In this document: positions 43,058-52,505 of the stretch, piece after piece
Layout: the number at the start of each line of letters is the position of its first letter
Position numbering within the stretch: position 1 is the first letter of the stretch
Assembly: GCF_900110755.1 (NCBI RefSeq)
Contig: NZ_FOFF01000023.1
Location: 1-64,000, forward strand
DNA from: Streptomyces sp. yr375
GTDB taxonomy: Bacteria > Actinomycetota > Actinomycetes > Streptomycetales > Streptomycetaceae
DNA: 64,000 nt
Direction: 5' to 3'
Made by a program: the position numbers and the translations under genes
The notes under the pieces: model-generated
What the model was told of the DNA's origin: nothing
Databases searched by the model: none
What the model saw: the letters and a program-made list of their open reading frames with translations, nothing else

Positions 43058-44431
43058 GTGGCAAACCTGGCAAGCCCGCCAGTCGGCACGGCACCACCGC
43101 CGACACGCCGTACGGCATTCGCCGAGGGCGTCGACAAGGCGCGCGCGGCGGCGACCACGGAACCGGGCCGGCTCCGCATCATCGGCGCTCTCCTCGCCCT
43201 CCTCGTCCTCGCCTTCGGCGCGCTGACGGCCTGGCAGACGACCGACCGCGAGGCCGCCGCCGACGACGTGCTGCACAAGAGCCAGCCGCTGAGCACGGCC
43301 GCCGCCGACATCTACCGCTCGCTGGCCGACGCCAACACGGCCGCCTCCAGCGGCTTCCTGGCGGGCGGCCAGGAGACGGCGGCGTCCCGGCAGCGGTACG
43401 AGGACGACATCGACACGGCCGCCGCCAAACTCGTCACCGCCGCCAACAACGCCGACCCCGGCTCCCCCTCCACGGCGGCCATCACCCGGCTGAACACACT
43501 TCTGCCCGAGTACAAGGGCCTGGTGGAGCGCGCGCGGACGTACAACCGGCAGGGTTTCCCGGTCGGCGGCGCCTATCTGCGGTACGCGAACCAGAAGATG
43601 CAGGAGGAGATGCTCCCGGCGGCCGAGGATCTCTACAAGAAGGAGAACCAGCGCCTCGACGCCGACTACGCCGACGCCACCCCCTACCCGTGGGCGGCGA
43701 TCGCGCTGGGCGTCCTCGCGCTGGCCGGCCTCGCCTGGGCACAGCACCGCAACTACCGCCGTACGAACCGCCTGTTGAACCACGGCCTGGTGTCGGCGAC
43801 AGCGGCCACCACCGTCGTCCTGCTCTGGCTGGTCGTCGGCCACACCGTGGCCCGCGCGGGTCTCAACGACTCCTACGACAACGGCGTCCGCTCGCTGAAC
43901 GTGCTGCACGACGCCCGGATCGCCTCCCTGAAGGCGCGCGGCAACGAGAACCTGACGCTGGTGGCGCGCGGCGCGGAGACGGTGAAGGTGACGGCCGACG
44001 GCGAGGACGTCACGCTCGACAAGTACGACCACGACTTCGGCACCGACATGAGCGCCCTCGGCAAGGGCCTCACCCTGGCGGCGAAGCTCGCCGACGACCA
44101 GTCGGGCGGGAAGCCGGTCGCGGCGGCCGAGAGCAACATGGCGGAGTGGAAGAAGCGCCACACCACGGCACGCGCGCAGGACGACAACGGCAACTACGAA
44201 CAGGCGCTGGCCCTGGTCATCGGCGGGAAGGACGCGACCGGCGCGTGTTTCGACAACGTCGACGCGAACCTCGCGGACGCCCTCGATCACGAGCAGGCCG
44301 AGTTCCAGCGGGCGGCCGGGGACGGCCTGGGCGCGATGACGGGCCTCGCGGTCGGCGCGGCCGTGCTCGCCGTGCTGGGCGCGGCGGGCGCGGTCCTCGG
44401 CATCGGCCGCAGGCTGTCGGAGTACCGGTGA
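43058..44431 (+). CDS. glnX: GlnX-like transmembrane sensor protein
   Basis: A 457-residue membrane protein with four predicted helices (about 41-59, 211-229, 247-264 and 426-450) that place two mostly helical domains outside: residues ~60-210 and ~265-425. The first has the segment AAADIYRSLADANTAASSGF followed by LAGGQ, seen in actinobacterial helical-bundle sensors. The order with GlnH and PknG copies the mycobacterial glnX-glnH-pknG locus, where GlnX is thought to relay amino-acid binding by GlnH to the kinase. GTG 43058 has GGGGGAGG eight bases upstream. Its stop nearly touches the glnH start. Confidence 0.78.
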   Translation: MANLASPPVGTAPPPTRRTAFAEGVDKARAAATTEPGRLRIIGALLALLVLAFGALTAWQTTDREAAADDVLHKSQPLSTAAADIYRSLADANTAASSGFLAGGQETAASRQRYEDDIDTAAAKLVTAANNADPGSPSTAAITRLNTLLPEYKGLVERARTYNRQGFPVGGAYLRYANQKMQEEMLPAAEDLYKKENQRLDADYADATPYPWAAIALGVLALAGLAWAQHRNYRRTNRLLNHGLVSATAATTVVLLWLVVGHTVARAGLNDSYDNGVRSLNVLHDARIASLKARGNENLTLVARGAETVKVTADGEDVTLDKYDHDFGTDMSALGKGLTLAAKLADDQSGGKPVAAAESNMAEWKKRHTTARAQDDNGNYEQALALVIGGKDATGACFDNVDANLADALDHEQAEFQRAAGDGLGAMTGLAVGAAVLAVLGAAGAVLGIGRRLSEYR

Positions 44432-44445
44432 AAGGGGGCACGCCG

Positions 44446-45522
44446 ATGCGTGCGCGACGTGTGCGGGCCGGTCAGCGGGTGCAGGCTGGTCAGCGGGTGC
44501 GGGCCGGTCTGCGGGGCTGGGGCGGCGTCGGGGCGATGGCGGTCGGCTGCGCCCTCGCGCTGGCCCTCGTCCTGCTGCTGCCGTGGGCGCGGTCCCAGGG
44601 CGACGGAAGCGGCGACGGCAGCACGGGCCGCGGCGGTCGGGGCGTCGCCGAGGGCAGCCCGGTGGCCGACGCCACCTGCACGGCCCCCGAGAAGCAGACC
44701 TTGGCGCCGTCGAGCGCGGACGGCCCGACGATCGCCGCGATCAAGGCCCGGCAGGGCGAGAAGCGCAAGCTGATCGTCGGCGTCGACCAGAACAGCTACC
44801 GCTGGGGCTACCGCGACCCCAACAACACCGGCGCGGAGCTGGAGGGCTTCGACATCGACCTCGTCCACCGCATCGCCCAGGACATCCTCGGCGACCCGGA
44901 CGCGGTCCAGTTCAAGGCCATCCCGACCAACCAGCGCGTCCCGGCCATCCAGGAGGGCCGCGTCGACATGGTCGTCCGCACGATGACGATCTCGTGCACC
45001 CGCCTCACCGACGTCGCGTTCTCCGCGCCGTACTTCAAGACGGGTCAGCAGGTGCTCGCCCCCAAGTCCTCGACGATCACCGGCTACAACGGCACGCTGG
45101 CGAAGAAGAAGGTCTGCACGGCGACCGGTTCGACGGCCAACACCAAGCTGGCCGACGACAAGAAGACCGGCAGGCTCGCTTCCACCGTCGACATCCGCAC
45201 CACCGTCCCCAACCAGCTCGACTGCCTGGTCCGGTTGCAGCTCGGCGAGGTCGACGCGGTGGTCACCGACGGCGCGCTCGCCGCCAGCCAGGCCGCCCAG
45301 GACCCGACGGTCGAGCTCAAGGGCGCCCCGTTCACGGCCGAGTACTACGGGGTGGCGATGAAGAAGGACGCGAGCGACCTGGTGCGCCGGGTCAACCAGA
45401 TCCTGGTGGAGTACCGCGCGAGCGGCTGGCAGGCCTCGTACGACAAGTGGCTGTCGGCGACACTGGGCGGCGACGCGACGACGTCGATGCCACCCGCACC
45501 GCAGTACCTGCGCACGAGTTGA
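44446..45522 (+). CDS. glnH: GlnH-like periplasmic amino-acid-binding protein
   Basis: A 358-residue family 3 solute-binding protein for acidic amino acids. Residues ~100-340 carry LIVGVDQNSYRWGYRD, then GAELEGFDIDLVHRIAQ and SAPYFKTGQQVLA, typical of Glu/Asp/Gln-binding proteins. The N-terminus is a basic 3x repeat (RVRAGQRVQAGQRVRAG) followed by a hydrophobic anchor (VGCALALALVLLLPWA) with no clear lipobox, so it may be held by a transmembrane anchor. No ABC permease is adjacent, in agreement with a sensing rather than uptake role. ATG 44446 follows AAAGGGGG; GTG 44428 overlapping the glnX stop is an alternative. Confidence 0.82.
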   Translation: MRARRVRAGQRVQAGQRVRAGLRGWGGVGAMAVGCALALALVLLLPWARSQGDGSGDGSTGRGGRGVAEGSPVADATCTAPEKQTLAPSSADGPTIAAIKARQGEKRKLIVGVDQNSYRWGYRDPNNTGAELEGFDIDLVHRIAQDILGDPDAVQFKAIPTNQRVPAIQEGRVDMVVRTMTISCTRLTDVAFSAPYFKTGQQVLAPKSSTITGYNGTLAKKKVCTATGSTANTKLADDKKTGRLASTVDIRTTVPNQLDCLVRLQLGEVDAVVTDGALAASQAAQDPTVELKGAPFTAEYYGVAMKKDASDLVRRVNQILVEYRASGWQASYDKWLSATLGGDATTSMPPAPQYLRTS

Positions 45523-45591
45523 CGAACGCCGGACAATACCGGGCAGGCAGCGCACCGAGCGAAGATCCGACAAGGCAGCGAGAGGTGATCG

Positions 45592-46935
45592 ATGGGCGTC
45601 ACGGGACCCCCCGGGCCGGTGCTGGACCGGGACGAGGTCGACCGTGCGCTGGCGCGGCTCGGCGCGGAGCACGAGGCGATCGAGACGTCGCTCCTCGCCC
45701 TCCAGGACCACGCGGGCCGCAGGCTGCTGGAAGGCGCCGAACTCACCGGTTTCACCAAGGAGCGCTGGGCGTCCGCCGACGCGTCGATCACCCTCCTGTG
45801 GGCGTACTTCGACGCGTACACGGACGCGTTGCGCCGCGCCCGTGACATCCGTTCGCGCCGCCGCTGGGCCAGCCGCGAGGACCTGGTCGAGCTGACGGAA
45901 CTGCTGCGCGGCGAGTCCGTGACGGTCGCGGGATCGCTCGCCGGTGCGGCGGTGGCCACGGCCGAAGCGCCCACGCCGCACGGCACGGGCAAGCTCAGCC
46001 AGAGCTTCACCCTCGTCGGCCTCGTCGACCGGATGAACGAGCTGTACGCGTCGTCGCTGGACATGGTCGTCGCCGCCGACGCGGTGTGGTCGGCGCTGCC
46101 CGCGCGGATAGATTTACTGGCCGCGGAGCTCCAGCGCACCCGCCGGCTCGCGCACTCCGTCGGCGTCCGCCCGGGCGAGCACCCGGCGGGCGACGACCTC
46201 GAGCAGATCACGCACACCCTGACCCGGCTGCGCGAGGAGGTCGTCTCGGACCCGCTGGCGTACTGGGTGCGCGCGCAGGGCAGTTCGGCCCCGGGCGGCG
46301 GCCGTCCCGACACCACGGTGTACGACCGTGAGGCGCGCGCCCTGGAGGACGTACGCCGGGAGATCGACGCCGTGTTGACGGTCCGTCAGGACGCGGAGCA
46401 GCGGTTGGTGAGGCTGCGGGACGTCCTCAGCCGCGCCGACCGGACGCTCGCCGAGGCGCGCACCGCGCGCGGTGAGGTGCTCGCGAAGATCGCCGCGACC
46501 GAGGTGCCGGTGGTCGGCGGACCGCCGACCGTGCTGCAGGAGCAGCTCGCGACGGCCGCCGAGTACCGCCGGCACGCCCAGTGGCACCGGCTGTCCCCGC
46601 TCCTGGAGGCCCTGGAGGAGAAGGCGGAGGACGAACTGCTGCGCGCCCGCGAGTCGTTGAGCGCGGTCACCCAGCCGCTGGCGGTCCGCGCGGAGCTGCG
46701 CGGGCGTCTCGACGCGTACAAGGCGAAGGTCGCGCGGCACGGGCTCGCCGAGGACCCGTTCCTCATCGAGCGCTACGACGCGGCGCGCCGCATGCTGTGG
46801 AGCGCGCCCTGCGATCTGCGCGTCGCCGAACAGGCCGTCCTGCGCTACCAGCGGGCGGCGGCCGAACTGCTCGCCGCGCCGCGCGTGCCCGAGCAGGGCG
46901 GACCCGAGGACCACAGGGACAGGGGGGAGCAGTAG
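45592..46935 (+). CDS. helical coiled-coil protein between glnH and pknG
   Basis: A 447-residue soluble, highly charged, mostly helical protein without signal peptide. Regions ~15-100 and ~230-420 are rich in heptad-like Leu/Arg/Glu patterns (VLTVRQDAEQRLVRLRDVLS, LSPLLEALEEKAEDELLRAR). I do not recognise a family. It ends two bases before the pknG ATG and starts 69 bp after glnH, so it sits inside the sensing operon and is absent from the three-gene mycobacterial version. It could be a scaffold or a kinase substrate; that is inference from position only. Confidence 0.75.
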   Translation: MGVTGPPGPVLDRDEVDRALARLGAEHEAIETSLLALQDHAGRRLLEGAELTGFTKERWASADASITLLWAYFDAYTDALRRARDIRSRRRWASREDLVELTELLRGESVTVAGSLAGAAVATAEAPTPHGTGKLSQSFTLVGLVDRMNELYASSLDMVVAADAVWSALPARIDLLAAELQRTRRLAHSVGVRPGEHPAGDDLEQITHTLTRLREEVVSDPLAYWVRAQGSSAPGGGRPDTTVYDREARALEDVRREIDAVLTVRQDAEQRLVRLRDVLSRADRTLAEARTARGEVLAKIAATEVPVVGGPPTVLQEQLATAAEYRRHAQWHRLSPLLEALEEKAEDELLRARESLSAVTQPLAVRAELRGRLDAYKAKVARHGLAEDPFLIERYDAARRMLWSAPCDLRVAEQAVLRYQRAAAELLAAPRVPEQGGPEDHRDRGEQ

Positions 46936-46937
46936 CC

Positions 46938-49574
46938 ATGAGTCAGGCAGGGCAGTCGTGTCAACGGCCGGGCTGCGAGGGGTCGTACGAGGACGTGGGC
47001 GGCGGCGAGCTGTACTGCGACACCTGCGGTCTGGCCCCCGTCGTGGCGTCCGGGGGTCCTTCCTCCGGGGGCGGCCTGCTCGGCTCGCCGCCGACCGGGG
47101 TGACCGGCCGGGGCGGCGGCGGGGGCGGCAAGAGCTCGGCGGGGAGCGGGAGTTCGAGTTCCAGCGGGCAGAGCGCGCGTAGTGCGCGCAGTTCGCGTAC
47201 GTCGTCGCAGTCGTCGAAGTCGCGGCGCTCGGTGTCCGGGCGGTTGTCCCGCTCGCTGTCGGGCAGTTCGACGGGGCGCTCGGTGTCGGTGCGCTCCTCC
47301 GGCACGGCGGCCGGCTCCTCCGGGCGGGCCCGGCTCGGCGCGGGTCTGGTCTCGGTGCCGCAGGTGCCGCGTCCCGACCCGCGCGCGATGGTCCTCGACA
47401 ACCCGGAGGTGCCCGAGCGTAAGCGGTTCTGCTCGCGCTCCGACTGCGGGGCGCCGGTGGGCCGTTCGCGCGGCGAGCGGGAGGGACGTACGGAGGGGTT
47501 CTGCACCAAGTGCGGCAACCCGTATTCGTTCGTACCGAAGTTGAAGTCCGGGGACGTCGTGCACGGGCAGTACGAGGTCGCGGGCTGTCTCGCGCACGGC
47601 GGCCTGGGCTGGGTCTACCTGGCGGTGGACCGCGCGGTGTCCGACCGCTGGGTGGTCCTCAAGGGCCTCCTCGACACGGGCGACCAGGACGCGATGGCCG
47701 CCGCGATCTCCGAGCGGCGCTTCCTCGCGGAGATCGAGCACTCCAACATCGTGCGGATCTACAACTTCGTCGAGCATCTCGACCAGCGCACCGGCTCGCT
47801 CGACGGCTACATCGTCATGGAGTACGTCGGCGGCAAGTCCCTGAAGGAGATCGCCAACTCCCGCCGGACGACGGCGGACAAGCGGGACCCGCTGCCGGTC
47901 GAGCAGGCGTGCGCGTACGGCATCGAGGCCCTGGAGGCGCTCGGCCACCTGCACAGCCGCAACCTGCTGTACTGCGACTTCAAGGTCGACAACGCGATCC
48001 AGACCGAGGACCAGCTCAAGCTGATCGACATGGGCGCGGTCCGCCGGATGGACGACGACGAGTCGGCGATCTACGGCACGGTCGGCTACCAGGCGCCGGA
48101 GGTCGCGGAGGTCGGCCCGTCGGTCGCCTCCGACCTGTACACGGTGGGCCGTACGCTCGCCGTCCTGACCTTCGACTTCCAGGGTTACACGACCGTCTTC
48201 GTCGACTCCCTGCCCGACCCCGACAACATCGAGGTCTTCCGCCAGTACGAGTCGTTCTACCGGCTGTTGGTCCGCGCCACCGACCCGGATCCGGCCCGCA
48301 GGTTCGCCTCCGCGCAGGAGATGGCCGAGCAGTTGACGGGCGTGCTGCGCGAGGTCGTCTCGCTGCAGAGCGGCCGGGCGCGGCCCGCGCTGTCGACCCT
48401 GTTCGGACCGGAGGTCAAGGTCACGGACACCGAACTGTTCCCCAAGCTGGACGGGGAGGTGTCGCGGCTTGGGGCGCGGGTCACGGTCGGCGGTACGGTC
48501 AAGTCCCGGCGGCTGTCCGGGAGTTCGGGAAGCCAGGGGAGCTTGGGGAGTTCGGGGAGCTTGGGATCTTCGGGGGCTGTCCCGGCTCTCGGCGGCGGGC
48601 TGCCACATACCGGTGCCGGTGTCGTCCCCGGTGGGCTGGTGAAGATCGTCCCCGCGTCCGCCGCCGGCCTCGCGCTGCCCGTTCCGCATGTCGACCCCGC
48701 CGACCCCAACGCGGGCTTCCTCGCAGGCCTGTTGGCGTCCGCGCCGGGCGAGTTGATCACGGCTCTCACGGCCGCGCCCGCGCCGTCGGTCGAGAGCCGG
48801 CTGCGGCAGATCCGCGCCTGGCTGGAGAACGGCGACCATCAGGCGGCCCTCATGTCCCTCCAGAGACTGGAGGGCGAACGGCCCGACGACTGGCGGGTGG
48901 TCTGGTACCGGGGCGTGGCCTCGCTGGTCACCGGCGACCACGAGGGCGCGGCGCTCTCCTTCGACGCGATCTACGACGCCTTCCCGGGCGAGCCCGCGCC
49001 CAAGCTGGCGCTCGGCCTGTGCGCGGAGGTGCTGGGGCAGCTCGACAACGCCGCCGAGTACTACCGCCTGGTGTGGTCGACCGACCCGAGCTATGTCAGT
49101 TCGGCGTTCGGCCTGGCCCGCGTACAGCTCGCGGCGGGGGACCGCCGGGGGTCCGTACGGACGCTGGAATCGGTGCCGGAGTCCTCGATCCACTACACGG
49201 CGGCCCGGGTGGCGGCCGTGCGGGCCCGGCTCCGGCAGCGGACGGCGCTCGCCGCCGACGTACCCTTTCAGGAGGATCTCACCGCGGCCGCGGCCCAGGT
49301 CGAGGCGTTGGACTCGTACGGTCTGGATCCGACGCGGCGCGAGCAGTTGTCGGCGGAAGTCCTCGGCTGCGCCCTGGACTGGATACTCTCCGGAGGCCAG
49401 GGCGCGGGACCGGACACCCGGCGGGTACTGCTCGGCAGCGAACTGGACGAGCGGGGCCTGCGCTTCGGCCTGGAACGCTCGTACCGCACGCTCGCCCGGT
49501 TGGCGACCGGCGGTGAGGAGAGGATCGACCTGGTGGAACGTGCCAATCGTTACCGCCCCCGGACGTGGGTGTAG
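46938..49574 (+). CDS. pknG: PknG-type serine/threonine protein kinase
   Basis: An 878-residue cytoplasmic kinase. Two zinc ribbons (C8/C13/C27/C30 and C165/C170/C189/C192) flank a Ser/Gly-rich linker (~60-130). The kinase domain (~205-450) has the Gly loop AHGGLGWVYLA, K242 in WVVLKGLL, and a PknG-style catalytic loop YCDFKVDN with D347 and N352. IDMGAVRR with D364 replaces DFG. A TPR domain follows from ~620 (LRQIRAWLENGDHQAALMSL). Mycobacterial PknG controls 2-oxoglutarate flux through GarA. This version has an additional zinc ribbon and is followed 3 bp later by a phosphatase gene. Confidence 0.92.
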   Translation: MSQAGQSCQRPGCEGSYEDVGGGELYCDTCGLAPVVASGGPSSGGGLLGSPPTGVTGRGGGGGGKSSAGSGSSSSSGQSARSARSSRTSSQSSKSRRSVSGRLSRSLSGSSTGRSVSVRSSGTAAGSSGRARLGAGLVSVPQVPRPDPRAMVLDNPEVPERKRFCSRSDCGAPVGRSRGEREGRTEGFCTKCGNPYSFVPKLKSGDVVHGQYEVAGCLAHGGLGWVYLAVDRAVSDRWVVLKGLLDTGDQDAMAAAISERRFLAEIEHSNIVRIYNFVEHLDQRTGSLDGYIVMEYVGGKSLKEIANSRRTTADKRDPLPVEQACAYGIEALEALGHLHSRNLLYCDFKVDNAIQTEDQLKLIDMGAVRRMDDDESAIYGTVGYQAPEVAEVGPSVASDLYTVGRTLAVLTFDFQGYTTVFVDSLPDPDNIEVFRQYESFYRLLVRATDPDPARRFASAQEMAEQLTGVLREVVSLQSGRARPALSTLFGPEVKVTDTELFPKLDGEVSRLGARVTVGGTVKSRRLSGSSGSQGSLGSSGSLGSSGAVPALGGGLPHTGAGVVPGGLVKIVPASAAGLALPVPHVDPADPNAGFLAGLLASAPGELITALTAAPAPSVESRLRQIRAWLENGDHQAALMSLQRLEGERPDDWRVVWYRGVASLVTGDHEGAALSFDAIYDAFPGEPAPKLALGLCAEVLGQLDNAAEYYRLVWSTDPSYVSSAFGLARVQLAAGDRRGSVRTLESVPESSIHYTAARVAAVRARLRQRTALAADVPFQEDLTAAAAQVEALDSYGLDPTRREQLSAEVLGCALDWILSGGQGAGPDTRRVLLGSELDERGLRFGLERSYRTLARLATGGEERIDLVERANRYRPRTWV

Positions 49575-49577
49575 TTG

Positions 49578-50930
49578 ATGTCCCAGATGCCCCAGCCCCG
49601 GCAGGCCGCCCTGCCGACGTGTCCGAGCTGCGCGGAGCCGCTCGACGCGGGTGACCGTTTCTGCGGCGCGTGCGGATACGACCTGTCCGCCGTACCGCCC
49701 CGCCCGGACGACCATCCGACCCTCACCATGAACACCACGAACGCCACGAACACCGCGGACGCCATGAACGGCTCGGCGCAACCGGCTGCCCCGGAGGGAG
49801 CCCCGGTGAGCGGTACGACCGTGTCGGGCACCGGCGTGAGCGGCTTCGCCGGTGGGACCGGTGCGGGATCGCCTGCCCCCGCTGTTCCCTCCGCCGCTCC
49901 CGCCGCCCCCGCCGCCTCCGGTGTCCGGTTCGACCGGCCCGCCGAGCCGGACGAGTACGCGCTCCAGGCGCCGGATCCCCGGGTGGCCGCCGAGGTCGCC
50001 GCGGTGGCCGGGGCCGTCAAGGTGTGCGTGGCCTGCCGTACCGGGCGGGTCGACGGCGACGGGTACTGCGAGAACTGCGGGCACGCCCAGCCGCGTGAAC
50101 GCGACCACATGGAGCTGGAGTCGGGCCCGATGGCCGCCGTCAGCGACCGCGGGCTGCGCCACCACCGCAACGAGGACGCCTTCGGCCTCGGCCGCGCCGT
50201 CCTGCCCGACGGCACCCCCGCGCTGGTGGCGATCGTCTGCGACGGCGTCTCCTCCGCGACCCGCCCCGACGACGCCTCCCTCGCCGCGTCGAAGGCGGCC
50301 ACCGAAACGCTGCTGGCGGCCCTGCCGCAGGGCACGCACCCGCAACAGGCCATGCACGAGGCGATCATCGCCGCCTCGCACGCGGTCAACGCGCTGGCCG
50401 ACGAGCCGGCCACGGCCCGCGAGCACGCCCCGCACCAGAACGCCCCCGCCTGCACCCTGGTCGGGTCGGTCGTCACGCCCGGGCTGCTGGTCGTCGGCTG
50501 GGTCGGCGACAGCCGCGCCTACTGGGTGCCGGCGGACCGCAGTTCACCTCCGGCCCGGCTCACCGAGGACGACTCGTGGGCCGCGCAGATGGTCGCCGCG
50601 GGCCTGATGAACGAGGCGGAGGCGTACGCCGACGAGCGCGCCCACGCGATCACCGGCTGGCTCGGCGCCGACTCCTACGAACTCGAGCCGCACACCGCCT
50701 CCTTCAAGCCGGACCGGCCCGGTGTGGTCGTGGTGTGCACGGACGGCCTGTGGAACTACGCCGAGGCCGCGGAGGAGATGGCCGAGGTCGTCCCGCCGGA
50801 CGCCGCCGTACGGCCCCTGCACTCCGCGCGCGTGCTCGTCGGCCACGCTCTCGACGGCGGGGGCCACGACAACGTAACAGTGGCCGTCGTGCCGTTCCCC
50901 GCCCCCGTACAAGGGGCAGGATCGGCCTGA
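49578..50930 (+). CDS. PP2C-family serine/threonine phosphatase with two zinc ribbons
   Basis: A 450-residue phosphatase. An N-terminal zinc ribbon (C15/C18/C29/C32), an Ala/Pro/Gly linker and a second ribbon (CVACRTG ... YCENCGH) precede the PP2C domain from ~185. Metal and catalytic motifs are DRGLRHHRNEDAFGL, VAIVCDGVSS, GWVGDSRAYW, CTDGLWNY and GGHDNVTV, all with the expected aspartates. The gene starts 3 bp after pknG, so kinase and phosphatase are made together and probably act on the same substrates. There is no membrane segment, unlike PstP. Confidence 0.92.
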   Translation: MSQMPQPRQAALPTCPSCAEPLDAGDRFCGACGYDLSAVPPRPDDHPTLTMNTTNATNTADAMNGSAQPAAPEGAPVSGTTVSGTGVSGFAGGTGAGSPAPAVPSAAPAAPAASGVRFDRPAEPDEYALQAPDPRVAAEVAAVAGAVKVCVACRTGRVDGDGYCENCGHAQPRERDHMELESGPMAAVSDRGLRHHRNEDAFGLGRAVLPDGTPALVAIVCDGVSSATRPDDASLAASKAATETLLAALPQGTHPQQAMHEAIIAASHAVNALADEPATAREHAPHQNAPACTLVGSVVTPGLLVVGWVGDSRAYWVPADRSSPPARLTEDDSWAAQMVAAGLMNEAEAYADERAHAITGWLGADSYELEPHTASFKPDRPGVVVVCTDGLWNYAEAAEEMAEVVPPDAAVRPLHSARVLVGHALDGGGHDNVTVAVVPFPAPVQGAGSA

Positions 50931-51096
50931 GGCCGCAAACGAACGAAGCGCAGGACGCGAGAAGTAAGACGCAAGACTCAATACGTAAGACGCACACGGG
51001 GAAGCAGGGTGACGGACCGGTGGGGACCGGTCCGTGATCCGGATGACGGGACATCACTCCACCAACGTGGGGTTTTCAAGGGGGATTTGAGTAGGC

Positions 51097-52443
51097 ATGG
51101 CCAATTTCGCGAAGTCGAACGTGCCGCAGTTCTCGGTGGACGTCTATCAGAACGAGTACCTGCCTGAGGGCGGGCGCGAGGTCAGCGCGATCGTCACGGT
51201 GAGCGCCACCGGCGGCGGCACGGTGGGCAGCGCGGTCGCCGCGCCGCACCTGTACTCGACGGGCCAGGGCCCGTCGGCCGCCGTGGCGATCATGGTGGAC
51301 TGCTCCGGCTCGATGGACTACCCGCCGACCAAGATGCGCAACGCGCGCGACGCCACCGCCGCCGCCGTCGACACCCTGCGCGACGGGGTGCACTTCGCGG
51401 TGGTCGGCGGCACGCACGTCGCCAAGGAGGTCTACCCGGGCGGGGGCCGGCTGGCGGTCGCCGACGCGAGCACCCGTGAGCAGGCCAAGCAGGCGCTGCG
51501 GCGGCTGAGCGCGGGCGGCGGCACGGCGATCGGCACCTGGCTGCGGCTGGCCGACCGGCTGCTGTCCACCGCCGACGTCGCCATCCGGCACGGCATCCTG
51601 CTCACCGACGGCCGCAACGAGCACGAAGCGCCGCAGGATCTCAAGGCCGCCCTCGACGACTGCGCCGGACGTTTCACCTGTGACGCCCGTGGCGTGGGCA
51701 CCGACTGGGAAGTGAAAGACGTCACAGGGATCGCCTCCGCCCTGCTCGGCACCGCCGACATCGTCGCCGACCCGGCCGGTCTCGCCGCCGACTTCACGCA
51801 GATGATGGAGACGGCGATGGGCAAGGAGGTCGCCGACGTCGCGCTGCGGCTGTGGACCCCGGTCGGCACCGCCATCAAGTTCGTCAAGCAGGTCGCGCCG
51901 ACGGTCGAGGACCTGACCGGACGCCGTACGGAGGCGGGCCCGCGCGCGGGCGACTACCCCACCGGTTCCTGGGGCGACGAGTCCCGTGACTACCACGTGT
52001 GCGTCGAGGTCCCGATCGCGAACATCGGCCAGGAAATGCTGGCCGCGCGGGTGTCCCTGGTCATCCCGCAGCCGGACGGCAGCGTCCAGAACCTGGGCGC
52101 GCAGGGGCTCGTACGGGCCGTGTGGACCGACGACATGGCCGCCTCCACGTCGATCAACCCTCAGGTCGCGCACTACACCGGCCAGGCCGAACTGGCGCAA
52201 GTCATCCAACAAGGGCTGGATCTTCGCAAAGCGGGCGATATGGATGGAGCAACGGCCAAACTGGGCCGGGCCGTTCAGCTCGCGAGCGCCTCGGGGAACG
52301 GAGATACTGCGAAACTGCTTGCGAAGGTGGTGGACGTGGTCGATGCCACGACAGGTACTGTGCGACTGAAGGCGAAGGTCACGGACGCCGACGAGATGAC
52401 GCTCGAGACCCGGTCCACCAAGACTGTTCGTGTAAAGAAGTGA
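51097..52443 (+). CDS. VWA-domain protein of the PknG signalling cluster
   Basis: A 448-residue cytoplasmic protein with a von Willebrand A domain at ~60-245. The MIDAS motif is VDCSGSM (D68, S70, S72) with further metal-loop residues in GGGTAIGTWL and LLTDGRNEHE. A C-terminal beta/helical region ends in the Thr-rich basic tail ETRSTKTVRVKK, a plausible phosphorylation site. VWA/PP2C/kinase sets are known as phosphorylation-signalling triads (TerY-P type). It follows the phosphatase after 166 bp, so it may have its own promoter, and is followed by an FHA gene, whose product could read phosphothreonine on it. Confidence 0.88.
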   Translation: MANFAKSNVPQFSVDVYQNEYLPEGGREVSAIVTVSATGGGTVGSAVAAPHLYSTGQGPSAAVAIMVDCSGSMDYPPTKMRNARDATAAAVDTLRDGVHFAVVGGTHVAKEVYPGGGRLAVADASTREQAKQALRRLSAGGGTAIGTWLRLADRLLSTADVAIRHGILLTDGRNEHEAPQDLKAALDDCAGRFTCDARGVGTDWEVKDVTGIASALLGTADIVADPAGLAADFTQMMETAMGKEVADVALRLWTPVGTAIKFVKQVAPTVEDLTGRRTEAGPRAGDYPTGSWGDESRDYHVCVEVPIANIGQEMLAARVSLVIPQPDGSVQNLGAQGLVRAVWTDDMAASTSINPQVAHYTGQAELAQVIQQGLDLRKAGDMDGATAKLGRAVQLASASGNGDTAKLLAKVVDVVDATTGTVRLKAKVTDADEMTLETRSTKTVRVKK

Positions 52444-52454
52444 TCTGAACCAGC

Positions 52455-52476
52455 TCCTGAAAAGAACTTTTCAGGA
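52455..52476 (+). other. perfect hairpin between VWA and FHA genes
   Basis: TCCTGAAAAG (52455-52464) and CTTTTCAGGA (52467-52476) form a 10-bp stem with an AA loop in the 62-bp intergenic space. It is unusually AT-rich and has no T tail, so it could be a processing site or attenuator that sets the VWA:FHA ratio. Confidence 0.7.
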
Positions 52477-52505
52477 CACCGAAGGAGAGAGGGGGACGCG
52501 CCGAC

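Noticed and set aside
46845..50435. A minus-strand open frame of ~1196 codons opposite pknG and the phosphatase gene
   Set aside because: Same antisense artefact; the plus strand carries complete kinase and PP2C motifs.
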